A stretch of 64,000 nt of DNA from Candidatus Gorgonimonas eunicellae (GTDB lineage: Bacteria; Pseudomonadota; Gammaproteobacteria; Pseudomonadales; Endozoicomonadaceae): positions 50,821 to 114,820 of the forward strand of contig CAKMZJ010000001.1 of assembly GCA_929200395.1 (NCBI GenBank). Reading direction: 5' to 3'. Each line of letters begins with the position of its first letter. Position 1 is the stretch's first letter. Under the pieces are notes generated by a model. The model made no database searches and had not been told where the DNA came from. It saw nothing but the letters and a program-made list of their open reading frames with translations. Of this stretch, positions 43,447 to 53,416 are shown in pieces. A program made the position numbers and the translations under genes.

Positions 43447-45843
43447 TTATTGTGTATATTTATTAAACTCTGCAAATATAGACTTTGCTGATTTTTCTAA
43501 TATCTCTATAAGATTATTAGCTACACTGGTGTTTTTTTCTAATGATATTTGTTCTAATGTTGTGCAGACTTCACTGATTTTTACAGCTCCAATATTAGAG
43601 CTACTAGATTTCAACTTATGAGCTGATGCTTTCAATAATGTCTGATTATTCTCTGCTAAAGCTTTTTTTATATCGTCAATTAATATTAAGCAATTTTTAT
43701 AATATAACTCTATAAAATTAATAAAATTATCTCCCATTAGTTTTTGTATTTCTAAAAATCTATCTCGGTTTAACAATGAGAGCCTATCAAAGTCATCTGT
43801 TTTATTATTGAAGCTTGATATTCTCTGTAGCAGAATTGTTAAATCCTCCAGAATAATTGGTTTGCTTAAATGATAATTTGTACCATAAGATAAAAACTCC
43901 TGTTTACTTTCACTATTATTATGCGCACTGCAAGAAATTATTATAGTTTTTTTTCTATCATTTTTATTTTCAGATGCTCGTATTGTTTTGATAGCACTGC
44001 ACCCATTAATTCCTGGAAGTTCATAGTCCATAAATATGATATCAAAATACGTACTGTTGCATAATTTTATAGCATCTTCTGCATTATCTATAATAGTATT
44101 ATCACTTATACCAAGATGCTCTAACATGCATAACAATACATTTTGACTTATTGTATCATCTTCTACAATTAGGCACTTTATTTTATCTTTTTGTAATATA
44201 TCTTGATTGTTATTTGTATATGATATTTCTTGGTTAGTTACTTTACCTAGAGTTAAAGCTTCTAGTAGTCTTATCTTACTAAACGGTTTTTGGATAAAAT
44301 GAATATTAGATTTATCATTAATAAAATTAAAATATCCCATATAAACTATGTAAGCATTATTCTTATTTTGTGTACATATTTCAGATAATTTAATAAATTG
44401 CTCTTTACTATCATCTATTTTTAAATCTATTATAATAAAATTATAGCCTTTATTGTTGTTTATATAACTATTAAAACCATTGATACTATCCACATAAGTA
44501 ACTTTAGTTTCAAATTTTGTAAAACAGCTATTTATTATTTTCTTGCAATCATCTTTTTGAGTATAAACTAAAATATTTTTATTTTTTAACTTGTTTATAA
44601 AATTAAAATAAAAGTTATCTTTTTTTTCTATAAAATAAAAATCAAGATCAAAATGCAACTTAGATCCTTTACCTAATTTAGTATCTATATCAAGACAGCC
44701 TCCTAACATATCTACAAGTTTTTTAGTAATATATAATCCTAAACCAGAGCCTTTATTTATAGCATTTTGCATAGTATTAATCTGCATAAAAGGCTTGTTT
44801 AAGCAATCAAGATCATTTGCTTTAATTCCAGTTCCTGTATCTTCAATGATAAACTTTATTTTTACTGTATTTTTCTTAACAGCCACAACATCTAAAGAAA
44901 TAATAACATTTCCTTTTATGGTGTTTTTTATTGCATTACTAACTAAATTAGTTAAAATTCTTTTAATTTTTTGCTCATCTCCTATTAAATTGTCTTGTAT
45001 ATCAGGATCAATATTAATAATAATATCTGTTTTATTGGTTATTGCCTGATCTATCATTAATAATGATAGATCATCTATTATTTTGTTTAAGTCTATCGGG
45101 GTATTATTTATTGTTTCATTAGAATATTCTAATTTAGCATATTCTAAAATTTCATTAACCATTTGTAGTAACGAATATGCAGATTTTTTTGCTATAGAAA
45201 GATGTTGACTTTGATTTTTGTTTGTCTGATTCTGAGACATAATATCTAGCATACCAATTATGCCATTCATTGGCGTTCTTATTTCGTGACTGACAGTCGC
45301 AAGAAACATATCTTTTGATTTATTTAACTGCAAAAAGTTATCTTTATACTTTGTTAATTTATTAATTTGTGCTTTTAAATAGATGATTTCATTATTTGTT
45401 TTATTTATATATTGCTGATTGTTTCTAGTATACTCATTAATGATGTTTAACACTTCAAGTGCTTCATTATTATTGTCTTTATGTATATCGCTTATATTTT
45501 CTCTATTTTCTAGAATAGTAATTATATTAGACTTTAAACTATCAAATATTTTTTTAGTATTACGACTTACCCTTGATAATATCGATAAATAAAAGCAATA
45601 AAAAAATAATATCAAAATAAAAAAATAAGCTACAGTTATTAAATATTTGCTTTTGTTATTATCCAAAAAATTAAAATAATTATTCTGTATATATTTTACA
45701 ACAGGGCCTATATACGTAGTGATATTCGTAAACGAAAAACAATAAAGTATTATTACAAACAGAGTTATTGTAAGTAAAATATATATACTACAAACATTTA
45801 TATATTTATTTTTATGCTGCACGTTAAGTAATTTTTTTTTCAT
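43447..45843 (-). CDS. Hybrid sensor histidine kinase with Hpt domain
   Basis: A 798-residue phosphorelay kinase. Two transmembrane helices (about residues 17-38 and 66-88) enclose only about 27 residues, so it has almost no periplasmic sensor. A coiled coil leads to HisKA (ATVSHEIRTPMNG, His186) and HATPase (GSGLGLYITKKLVDMLGG). A weak first receiver (about 422-530) is followed by a second with VEDD (560-563), Asp606 in IIFMDYELPG and the KP of LSKPI. A C-terminal Hpt has His742 in ASAHKLKSSSSNIGA. The plan is that of BarA/ArcB-type kinases. Its start overlaps the YfiR-like stop by one base (TAATG). It probably listens to that periplasmic partner. Confidence 0.92.
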   Translation of the reverse strand: MKKKLLNVQHKNKYINVCSIYILLTITLFVIILYCFSFTNITTYIGPVVKYIQNNYFNFLDNNKSKYLITVAYFFILILFFYCFYLSILSRVSRNTKKIFDSLKSNIITILENRENISDIHKDNNNEALEVLNIINEYTRNNQQYINKTNNEIIYLKAQINKLTKYKDNFLQLNKSKDMFLATVSHEIRTPMNGIIGMLDIMSQNQTNKNQSQHLSIAKKSAYSLLQMVNEILEYAKLEYSNETINNTPIDLNKIIDDLSLLMIDQAITNKTDIIINIDPDIQDNLIGDEQKIKRILTNLVSNAIKNTIKGNVIISLDVVAVKKNTVKIKFIIEDTGTGIKANDLDCLNKPFMQINTMQNAINKGSGLGLYITKKLVDMLGGCLDIDTKLGKGSKLHFDLDFYFIEKKDNFYFNFINKLKNKNILVYTQKDDCKKIINSCFTKFETKVTYVDSINGFNSYINNNKGYNFIIIDLKIDDSKEQFIKLSEICTQNKNNAYIVYMGYFNFINDKSNIHFIQKPFSKIRLLEALTLGKVTNQEISYTNNNQDILQKDKIKCLIVEDDTISQNVLLCMLEHLGISDNTIIDNAEDAIKLCNSTYFDIIFMDYELPGINGCSAIKTIRASENKNDRKKTIIISCSAHNNSESKQEFLSYGTNYHLSKPIILEDLTILLQRISSFNNKTDDFDRLSLLNRDRFLEIQKLMGDNFINFIELYYKNCLILIDDIKKALAENNQTLLKASAHKLKSSSSNIGAVKISEVCTTLEQISLEKNTSVANNLIEILEKSAKSIFAEFNKYTQ

Positions 45844-46388
45844 TATTTAGCTAATTTTATTAATTTAGAATCCATGTGTAAATTAGTTTGCTTTGCTATA
45901 TCCTCGTTGATTAAAAATTTTATTTGATCTCCTTTTTTATATAACTCAAGAATACCACCTTGTTTAGCAAAGTCAGATATATCGCTTATTGACAAAATAG
46001 GGTTGTAGTTTATTTTTTTTAAAATAGCTTTGACATGATTTATAGATTCATCTTGTATTACTATTGCATCGCATAGTCTTTCTATAGGAGAATCAAGGCT
46101 TCTTCTTATGATAGACAACTGCCTACCTTCGCTAATTTTTCTATTCATTTTAAGTAACTCATTACCTAAATAACTTTCTTCACCAATAATACAAATAGAT
46201 AAATTAGTTTTTTTATCGGGCCAGTTAATCATTTTTATTATTTGATAAATCATCGCCGCTTTTACTTTTGCTTCTTGTATTTTAGGTGCAAAATTAGTAG
46301 ATGCAGCAAAGCTTTTGATTATAATAAATAATAATAAAAACATACAAAATACTTTTAAAATAGTTTGTTTTATTATAGAAGTTTTCAT
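45843..46388 (-). CDS. YfiR/DUF4154-family periplasmic protein
   Basis: A 181-residue secreted protein. A signal peptide (residues about 8-29, ending SFAAS) precedes a YfiR-like domain: KVKAAMIYQIIKMINWPDKK, ICIIGEESYLGNELL, CDAIVIQDESI and ILSISDISDFAKQGGILELY. YfiR of Pseudomonas is a periplasmic inhibitor of the membrane cyclase YfiN. Family members are often encoded next to a TonB receptor and a sensor protein, as here. It sits 21 bases after the receptor gene and overlaps the kinase by one base, so the three are one operon. Its natural job would be to convey a periplasmic signal to the kinase. Confidence 0.85.
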   Translation of the reverse strand: MKTSIIKQTILKVFCMFLLLFIIIKSFAASTNFAPKIQEAKVKAAMIYQIIKMINWPDKKTNLSICIIGEESYLGNELLKMNRKISEGRQLSIIRRSLDSPIERLCDAIVIQDESINHVKAILKKINYNPILSISDISDFAKQGGILELYKKGDQIKFLINEDIAKQTNLHMDSKLIKLAK

Positions 46389-46409
46389 GCTGATAATACC
46401 CTTACCTTA

Positions 46410-48578
46410 TTAATAATAATATCTTAAATTTAATAACCAAGAGCAGCCTACTTTATATGGGGCTAACCCACTAAACTCATCTTTAAATTCATAGTGAGAT
46501 GCAGTAAATAAGTCTTTACCAATAAACTCTATATTCAAACTATCTGCGAAGGTTTTACTAATTCTAAAATCAAATGCGTATCTAGCATCAATACCAGCAT
46601 TTTTTATTTTATCTATGTATCTTGCTTGTACATCTAACTCCCAATCTTTAGGTAATTGTAAGCGAGACATTAAAGTCGCAGCATGTTTAGCACTAATTGC
46701 TTCTAAAATATCTGAATTACCTTCCATAAATAAAATATCAGATATTTCTGTAGTTGTTATTCCTAGCTTATCTTTGTCTACAAGTTTAATATTACCCTTA
46801 GCGTTAATATTAAAATAACTATAAGATAGCTGTAATTTCCAAATATCAGTTGGAGCCCAATCTAAGGTAATTTCTGTTCCAAAAGCATCTGCTTTAATTT
46901 TATTATCTAGAGTTGTTATCGCTTCGATAATATAGTTACCATTTCTTTGTCCGCGATGATATAAATAAAATGGCTGAATTTTACCACCATATTCTTGCTT
47001 AGTTTCCAAATTTGCCAGTTCTGATTGATGCAAAGGCTCATTTGAATTAACATATGCTAACAAATCTGAATATCTATTAAAAAAAGCAGAAGCAACGATA
47101 CTAAAATTTTCAGTTAAAAAAGCTTTATACCCTGTTTCAAATGATAATAGCTTTTCTGATTTTAAATCTGGGTTACCAGTAACAACCATTAACGATAATT
47201 CATCTACACCTTTAAATAAATCATACATTTTATCTTTACTTATCTGGATCATATCACGAGATGTAGCATATTTTTCGCTAATACCTTGCACTTTTACTGC
47301 TCTTGATACCGACCCCCAAAAAGTAGAATTATCTGTTAATTTATAGGAAAATCTAGCATTTGGTTGAATTTCAATATCTTTGGTATTGTATTCGAGTCTG
47401 GAGCTTACAATAAAGTTAAATTTATCTGTTATATCTATACTGTCTTGCACATAAGCACTAAATAAATGCCTAACAATAGGGTTTTGCTTTACTGTTATAT
47501 ATGCCATGTTAGCTAATTTATAATTAGATAACTGATATCCAGCACCCCAAATAACATGATGTTTACCATAAGGAGCGATATCGTATTGTATTTCTATATC
47601 TGCTGTAGTTGCTTCTTGATTAACTCTCAAATCATCATCATTTAAGTAATCTAGGTAGGCTTTTACTAAAACATTATTACCATTTTGAAAATATTCTTTA
47701 TATGATCCTATTAAGTAACCACCTTGCATATCTCGGTTTTTATCCGTAACATCCATTTGTTTTAAATCATCATTATATATAGTAATAGGGGTGTGAGTTC
47801 TACCTTGAAATACATTAGAATTTAGCGTGAATTTTCTATTTCCTGCATCACGATCTAAACGTAGACCAACTCTATTTATATACCAATTATCTACATTAAA
47901 ATTATTATTTTCGTCTATTGAACCGCCTCTTTCAAAACCTTTAGCATATATTCGATAAAAAGTATCATTTTCAAATTTACCGCCATGTCGGTATTGCACA
48001 GTTGCTTTGTTATCAGACCCAAAACTAAATGAAGCAAAATCTCCTTGAGTGTCTATTGCCGATTTAGTAATTATATTAATAACGCCATTAACAGCATTTG
48101 CTCCCCAAAGTACCGCACCTGGGCCTCTGATAACCTCTATTCTTGCTATATCTTCTAATACATAATCTTGTATACTCCAGTTAACTCCTGAAAATAACTG
48201 CGAATATACACTTTTGCCATCTATTAAAACTAATAGTTTATTAGCAAACACATAGTTAAATCCACGAGCACTAACAGACCAAGTATCTGAATTTATCTTA
48301 TATACTTGCATTCCTGGTACTACTTTTAAAGCTTCAGCAATTGATGTGGCACCATTACGCTTGATATCATCTTCAGTAATCACATATACAGATGCAGCTG
48401 TCTCCATAACACTTTGCTTGGTTCTAGATACCGATGTTACATCTGGTATTTCTATCTCCATCAATTTTTCTAAACTTAATTCAAATAAATCTTCATCAGC
48501 CGTATCATTACTTGCAGCAACTACATGCGTAGATAATAATAGTGATGCAATTAAGATATATGGTGTTTTTGCTAGCAT
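46410..48578 (-). CDS. TonB-dependent outer-membrane receptor
   Basis: A 722-residue outer-membrane protein. The signal peptide is MLAKTPYILIASLLLSTHVVAA. A plug domain follows at about residues 50-175, with SVYVITEDDIKRNGATSIAE, GFNYVFANKLLVLIDGKSVY and IEVIRGPGAVLWGANAVNGV. A 22-strand beta-barrel completes it, ending in aromatic residues (NLRYYY). Plug and barrel are complete. The substrate is not evident; the plug resembles colicin-I/vitamin-B12-type receptors generally. Because the downstream genes encode a YfiR-like protein and a hybrid kinase rather than a transporter, this receptor may serve as a sensor. No tonB or exbBD is in the window. Confidence 0.92.
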   Translation of the reverse strand: MLAKTPYILIASLLLSTHVVAASNDTADEDLFELSLEKLMEIEIPDVTSVSRTKQSVMETAASVYVITEDDIKRNGATSIAEALKVVPGMQVYKINSDTWSVSARGFNYVFANKLLVLIDGKSVYSQLFSGVNWSIQDYVLEDIARIEVIRGPGAVLWGANAVNGVINIITKSAIDTQGDFASFSFGSDNKATVQYRHGGKFENDTFYRIYAKGFERGGSIDENNNFNVDNWYINRVGLRLDRDAGNRKFTLNSNVFQGRTHTPITIYNDDLKQMDVTDKNRDMQGGYLIGSYKEYFQNGNNVLVKAYLDYLNDDDLRVNQEATTADIEIQYDIAPYGKHHVIWGAGYQLSNYKLANMAYITVKQNPIVRHLFSAYVQDSIDITDKFNFIVSSRLEYNTKDIEIQPNARFSYKLTDNSTFWGSVSRAVKVQGISEKYATSRDMIQISKDKMYDLFKGVDELSLMVVTGNPDLKSEKLLSFETGYKAFLTENFSIVASAFFNRYSDLLAYVNSNEPLHQSELANLETKQEYGGKIQPFYLYHRGQRNGNYIIEAITTLDNKIKADAFGTEITLDWAPTDIWKLQLSYSYFNINAKGNIKLVDKDKLGITTTEISDILFMEGNSDILEAISAKHAATLMSRLQLPKDWELDVQARYIDKIKNAGIDARYAFDFRISKTFADSLNIEFIGKDLFTASHYEFKDEFSGLAPYKVGCSWLLNLRYYY

Positions 48579-48866
48579 CTTTTTCGTTCCAATGAATTAA
48601 AGAGGCTATTACATATTATTGAATATGTAGATTTTATCTACAAGTTATAATAATAAGTAATATATGGCACTTATAGCTATGTTCTTCGACATATTCAAAT
48701 TGAGACTTTAAATACATTGGGATTGATTTTTTAGTGTCTTTATCCATATACGTTAAAAAATGCAAAGCTTTAAATCTTCATAGATTAAAATTAAATGAAA
48801 ACTTTTATCCTGTTGTACTATACTGTAACGAGTAAGGGGAAATTAATGTATTAAAGGGATGTAATT

Positions 48867-49859
48867 ATGACTACTCCTAAGATTGATAGTAAATTAACAA
48901 ACCGTAGTTTGATTAATACACAGCAAGACACTCCAACACAAAAAGAGCCCAAAAAAAGTGCTGTATCACAACTGATCTCGAATATTTTTAATAGTATCAA
49001 AAATTGGTTTGATTCCACATTTTCTTCCATATTAAAAACCAAAGTAACAAATATTGTTTCTGAGACAAACGAGAATCAATCTATAGCTGAGTTATCTGAC
49101 TTAATGGGAGATATAGCACAAAATGCTCCTGAAAAATTAGAAGAAGTACATATGCATTTTGATGAAACCCAAGGAGAGTTAAGTGTTATTTTTGGTGATA
49201 GTGACCCTATAACTTATAAACCCGAAACAAAAAAAGAGTCTCAAGCTTTTAAAAGGACGGGGGACTTATCTACGTCCTCTTACTCTACCTTTCAAGAGCT
49301 TCTTGATTCTTATCGAGAATCAATGGGAAAAGATTATAACCGTGCAGGTTCAGGTGTAAAAATATTTAACGGTAACGAAGTTTATGATACAAACAAACAA
49401 ACTGATAATATTTTTGAAAAATTAAAGGCAGTAGACAAAGGGAAAAGAAAAGAATTTATAGATGCTGAATCACAGTTAATAGTAGATCATGTATTGGAAA
49501 TATATGACTCGCATCTACCAGGAGAAAATAGCTCTAGAGCAATATTAGAAGGAATATCTTCCCAAGCTGGTTATGCAGATGTTCTACCTCTAATACTAGA
49601 TGAAATAGCTAAAAAAGATACAGCCCAAATATTCCCACACATAGAAGAAAGATCTATAAATATATATCAAATATCTCAAGAATCTTTTTTTCTAGATCTA
49701 ACTTTAGCTTCAAATAATCGGAATACAGAAACAGAGGAAATTATACCAACATCCCATAGATTCCAACTGTTGATATCTCCATCTAGTTTTCATGTAGTTG
49801 GAAAACAGCATGATTTATCAAATTTTCCAGAACAGGTAATACCTATTGACCATGTATAA
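48867..49859 (+). CDS. Tandem paralogue 1 of an unknown 330-residue family
   Basis: A 330-residue soluble protein with no family I recognise. It is about 70% identical by eye to the gene that follows. The N-terminal 45 residues are Ser/Thr/Gln/Lys-rich. The shared blocks are DSKLTNRSLI, SQLISNIFNSIKNWF, QNAPEKL, MHFDETQGELSV, GSGVKIFNGNEVYD, YDSHLPGEN and HRFQLLISPSSFHVVGKQHD. An AAGGGA ribosome site precedes the start. Its position beside sctNOPQ and the disordered N-terminus suggest a T3SS substrate, such as an effector, but there is no direct evidence. Confidence 0.75.
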   Translation: MTTPKIDSKLTNRSLINTQQDTPTQKEPKKSAVSQLISNIFNSIKNWFDSTFSSILKTKVTNIVSETNENQSIAELSDLMGDIAQNAPEKLEEVHMHFDETQGELSVIFGDSDPITYKPETKKESQAFKRTGDLSTSSYSTFQELLDSYRESMGKDYNRAGSGVKIFNGNEVYDTNKQTDNIFEKLKAVDKGKRKEFIDAESQLIVDHVLEIYDSHLPGENSSRAILEGISSQAGYADVLPLILDEIAKKDTAQIFPHIEERSINIYQISQESFFLDLTLASNNRNTETEEIIPTSHRFQLLISPSSFHVVGKQHDLSNFPEQVIPIDHV

Positions 49860-49869
49860 CAACGCTAAT

Positions 49870-50026
49870 TTAAATAAGTTGAGATTTATTTTCTAGTATC
49901 TTTGTCTTCAGAGTTAAAAAATGTAAAACTTGACATCTTCGTAAATTAAAATTGAATGAAAACTTTAATCCTTTGTACTACATTATAATTAGCAAGAAGA
50001 AGTTAATACTGTAAAGGGATGTAATT
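49870..50026 (+). repeat. Duplicated promoter/leader of the tandem paralogues (second copy)
   Basis: The bases before the second paralogue match those before the first (about 48700-48866). Both include AAATTAAAATTRAATGAAAA, a TTGTACTA block and AAAGGGATGTAATTATG. The duplication thus covered gene and promoter together. TATAAT at about 49983 in the second copy is a plausible -10 element; the first copy has TACTGT there. Confidence 0.6.
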
Positions 50027-51019
50027 ATGTCTGAGCCTAAGATTGATAGTAAATTAACAAACCGTAGTTTGATTGATAAACAACAAGACCCTACAACGCA
50101 AGAAACACCCAAAAAAAACCCTATATCACAACTGATATCGAACATTTTTAACAGTATCAAGAATTGGTTTGAGTCTATATTTTATCCTATATTAAAAACT
50201 AAAGTAACAAATATTGTTTCTGAAACAGATGAGGATCAGTCTATAGCTGAGTTATCTGACTTAATAGAAGATATAGCACAAAATGCTCCTGAAAAATTAG
50301 CAGAAATACATATGCATTTTGATGAAACCCAAGGAGAATTAAGTGTCAATTTTGGTAACAGTGAACCAATAACCTATAATCCAGAAACAAAAAAAGAGCA
50401 TCAGGCTTTTAAAAATATAGGGGATTTGTCTAAGTCTCGATATTCTACCTTTAAAGACCTTCTTAATTCTTATCGAGAATCAATGACAAGAGATTATAGG
50501 CGTCCTGGTTCAGGTGTAAAGATATTTAATGGCAACGAAGTTTATGATATAAATGCACAGTCTAATAATATCCTTGAAAAATTAAAGGCGATAAAAAAAA
50601 CAGAACAAGAGGTATTTTTAAACACTGAATCTCAATCAATAGTAGATCATACACTGGAAATATATGACTCTCACCTACCAGGAGAAAATATATCTAGAGC
50701 AATATTAGAAGGGCTATCTTCCCAACCTGGTTTTTCAGATCTTATACCTTTGTTGATGGATGAAATACCTAAAAGCAACGAAGGGGATTTACTATATGCG
50801 CCACCAGAAAAAAATGAACGTATTGTAAATATATATAAAATATCTCAAGAATCTTTTTTTGTAGATGTAACAATAAACTCATTGAATCGAAATATGGAAA
50901 CAACAGAAACTATACCATCATCCCATAGATTTCAACTGTTAATATCGCCATCTAGTTTTCATGTTGTTGGCAAACAGCATGATATATCTCAATTTCCGGA
51001 ACAGGTAACATCCAATTAA
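50027..51019 (+). CDS. Tandem paralogue 2 of an unknown 330-residue family
   Basis: Also 330 residues, and collinear with the preceding gene from first to last block. The most diverged part is about residues 185-270, where ANNILEKLKAIKKTEQEVF and SNEGDLLYAPPEKNE differ from the first copy. The ends are nearly identical. The duplication includes the leader, so it is recent or kept under selection. No hydrophobic helix long enough for a membrane segment is evident. The function is unknown; the context is the T3SS gene cluster, which converges on it from the other strand. Confidence 0.75.
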   Translation: MSEPKIDSKLTNRSLIDKQQDPTTQETPKKNPISQLISNIFNSIKNWFESIFYPILKTKVTNIVSETDEDQSIAELSDLIEDIAQNAPEKLAEIHMHFDETQGELSVNFGNSEPITYNPETKKEHQAFKNIGDLSKSRYSTFKDLLNSYRESMTRDYRRPGSGVKIFNGNEVYDINAQSNNILEKLKAIKKTEQEVFLNTESQSIVDHTLEIYDSHLPGENISRAILEGLSSQPGFSDLIPLLMDEIPKSNEGDLLYAPPEKNERIVNIYKISQESFFVDVTINSLNRNMETTETIPSSHRFQLLISPSSFHVVGKQHDISQFPEQVTSN

Positions 51020-51156
51020 ACACTGCTAATTTAAAGTTATATATTATTTTTTGCTTTAGATACTTAATAAAAAATATGGTAATGGCTCTAAACTGTGTGA
51101 ATGGTATGATTTTTTAAAAGTGAAATAATATCAAATCAGGTTTAAGCTACTACAAT

Positions 51157-52164
51157 TTAATGCAACTTAGTTATCCTAACGCCTAATCTATTATCAATTT
51201 CTACAAGCTCACTATCCGCAATATATTTGCCATTAACTATAACTTTTACAGGATTATCAGTAGGTACATTTAAATCAAAAACATGCCCTATAGAAATTTT
51301 ACTTAGCTCTGATATATTTATTTGCTGTTGCCCTACTTCAAATATTACATTCAGCTCAATATCATTTTCGTTGATTTCAGTCTGTTCATTACTAAAATTT
51401 TCAGTATGTGAGTTTGCATCCATTGGTTTTACCCTGCTTTTTATGGTTAATTTATTATTTAACATTTCTCCTACAAATAGCACATATTCATTTATACGAA
51501 TAAAACATTGATTTTTTTTAGGAGACCGCTGTATGAAGATAATATCTTCCAATTCTAATTCATTAATTTCTAGCTTTGTTAACCTGCTACTACCAGCTTC
51601 TATACCTACAAAATAAGGAATATTTAAGTTATTTTTCTCTACTTTTTTAGGTAAAATTTTAAGTAATCCTATTACATCAGTTGATAAATTCGCATACAAA
51701 CTAGTTTGAAAATTATCAGATGAAATGTTTATCGATATATTTGCACTGTTGCTCATTTTATCTGGCTGAGAAATTTTATTAAATATTATATTTGTACCTA
51801 TCATAGAATTTAGCGTATTTATAATAGGATACATACCTTTAGAAATAACAGCTGATTTTAAGTCTATGGGGAGATTCATTACTGCATCAATCTCAAACTC
51901 ATTTGGTATTATCTGTTGTAAAAAATCTTTTGGGATATTAAATATTATTTCTGTATTATTTATTGTATATATTAACCCCATAATGCAAGTCTTGACTTTA
52001 TCAGTGCATAAATTCAATTTAATGTTCCATGGCGAAGAATCTATGCTGATTGTCGTATAACATACCCTAGTTGTAAATAGCTTATTTATCTCTACATATT
52101 GTTTAGATATTTTAGGAAATTTAATAGGTGTTATAGGCGAGTTATTACTCTTTGTTGTCATCAT
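51157..52164 (-). CDS. sctQ: T3SS cytoplasmic sorting-platform (C-ring) protein SctQ
   Basis: A 335-residue YscQ/SpaO-type protein. The last 70 residues form a SpoA/FliN-like domain: VIFEVGQQQINISELSKISI, then GHVFDL and VKVIVNGKYIADSELVEIDN, ending RLGVRI. In T3SS the SctQ platform sorts substrates at the base of the injectisome. The N-terminal part is divergent, as is normal for this family. It overlaps the upstream sctP-like gene by 20 bases. An internal start that yields the separate C-terminal product, as in other YscQ proteins, might exist but was not established. The genes sctR-S-T-U that normally follow are absent here. Confidence 0.85.
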   Translation of the reverse strand: MMTTKSNNSPITPIKFPKISKQYVEINKLFTTRVCYTTISIDSSPWNIKLNLCTDKVKTCIMGLIYTINNTEIIFNIPKDFLQQIIPNEFEIDAVMNLPIDLKSAVISKGMYPIINTLNSMIGTNIIFNKISQPDKMSNSANISINISSDNFQTSLYANLSTDVIGLLKILPKKVEKNNLNIPYFVGIEAGSSRLTKLEINELELEDIIFIQRSPKKNQCFIRINEYVLFVGEMLNNKLTIKSRVKPMDANSHTENFSNEQTEINENDIELNVIFEVGQQQINISELSKISIGHVFDLNVPTDNPVKVIVNGKYIADSELVEIDNRLGVRITKLH

Positions 52165-52939
52165 CTAATTGCTCTTCACTAAGATATTGATTTCTTGATC
52201 TGCCTTGATTTTGCTCTTGCGATAAATTGATATTAACTTGAATTTTATCACCTGAAAATTTTTCTGATAATATCTTTTGTAAACTATTTTCATTGTTTAC
52301 TAGTAACGCTTTACTTTGCTCTGCATTGGTATTGAAAGAAATAATTAGCTCTGACTTTGTTCTTTGTATTTGGATCTCAGTGTTAGGTAATATATCATTT
52401 TTCAGTGATATTCTAACTTCTGAACCCGCTAAATTACTTTTTGATGTAATAGCTGTTGTGTGAATTTTATCGGCTAATTTCTCTAACAAAGCATTTAAAT
52501 CTGAATGCGTATTATTAATGACTGTAGAATTATTAACTGATAATGAACTGGTATTGTTAACGCTAAAATTATGCTGTACCCCAGCATGTTTTTCATCGTT
52601 GATAATTTTACTATTGTATGTATCTGCTATAGAATCATTTTGTTTATGGTTCTTTTCTTCCAAATTTTTTAGCATATCACTAGAATTTTTATCTTTATAA
52701 TCTTTTTTATTTTTTGCTATTTGATTAGATAACATCGTTATACTATCTTCTACAGCTTTTTTACCATGTTTAACCATCTGGTGATAATTTTCTGTAGGCT
52801 TTTTATTCTTTTTTGTTGCAACCTTATTAGAAAATAATTTCGCATTTTCTTCGGTAGCTTTTTGATCATGTGTTTTTGGTGATGTCGGTTTTAATTCTTG
52901 CGGATGCTGACCTGAGCTGTTGTTTATTCTATTATCCAT
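52145..52939 (-). CDS. sctP: T3SS needle-length/switch protein, SctP-like
   Basis: A 264-residue hydrophilic protein between sctO and sctQ, the usual place of sctP (YscP/FliK-like ruler). The first 150 residues are Lys/Asn/Ser-rich and probably extended. The last 100 resemble the FliK/YscP substrate-switch domain: GSEVRISLKNDILPNTEIQI, then ELIISFNTNAEQSKALL and LQKILSEKF. SctP proteins set the needle length and switch export from needle to translocator proteins. Sequence conservation in this family is low, so the call relies on position as well as the C-terminal pattern. It overlaps sctQ by 20 bases and follows sctO by 12. Confidence 0.72.
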   Translation of the reverse strand: MDNRINNSSGQHPQELKPTSPKTHDQKATEENAKLFSNKVATKKNKKPTENYHQMVKHGKKAVEDSITMLSNQIAKNKKDYKDKNSSDMLKNLEEKNHKQNDSIADTYNSKIINDEKHAGVQHNFSVNNTSSLSVNNSTVINNTHSDLNALLEKLADKIHTTAITSKSNLAGSEVRISLKNDILPNTEIQIQRTKSELIISFNTNAEQSKALLVNNENSLQKILSEKFSGDKIQVNINLSQEQNQGRSRNQYLSEEQLDDDNKE

Positions 52940-52951
52940 GATAGTTTAAGC

Positions 52952-53413
52952 CTATTTTCCTATGTTATTGTAAAATTCTTCAGTTTCAAGTTCCTCTCGA
53001 AGCTTTTTCTCTTTCAGCTCTTCTTCATTAACAATTTCGTTTATTTCTTTAAATTTTTCTACTGCTTTGAAGGCTGTATCATAACTTTCTTGAGCTTGCT
53101 GCAATGACTCTTCAGCTTCTTGCAATTTTTTTTTAGCTATATTAATCTCTTCTAATATTTTTACGTCTTTTTCTCTTAACTTTGCAATCTTATGCTTTGT
53201 TTCATCAATTTTTTTTTGCTTTATATTTTTATTTAAAATACTATCGTAAATATTAGTTTCTTCTTGAATACGCCAGTTTTTATATTTTTTTAACTCTCCT
53301 TTTTTTTCCTCTACTTGTGATTTTTTTTTTGCTACATCTTGTTTGCATTTTTTTAATATATCAATAGCTTTTTTTTCTTTATCTTGCTTTATAAATAATA
53401 TATCTTGAATCAT
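52952..53413 (-). CDS. sctO: T3SS central-stalk protein SctO
   Basis: A 153-residue, highly charged, almost entirely helical protein (KKKSQVEEKKGELKKYKNWR, then EAEESLQQAQESYDTAFKAV). It forms the two-helix coiled coil expected of YscO/InvI/FliJ proteins, which act as the stalk between the SctN ATPase and the export gate. It starts 3 bases after the sctN stop codon and precedes sctP by 12 bases. The family is too divergent in sequence for a firm call without the context, but size, composition and position all agree. Confidence 0.82.
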   Translation of the reverse strand: MIQDILFIKQDKEKKAIDILKKCKQDVAKKKSQVEEKKGELKKYKNWRIQEETNIYDSILNKNIKQKKIDETKHKIAKLREKDVKILEEINIAKKKLQEAEESLQQAQESYDTAFKAVEKFKEINEIVNEEELKEKKLREELETEEFYNNIGK

Positions 53414-53416
53414 TTA

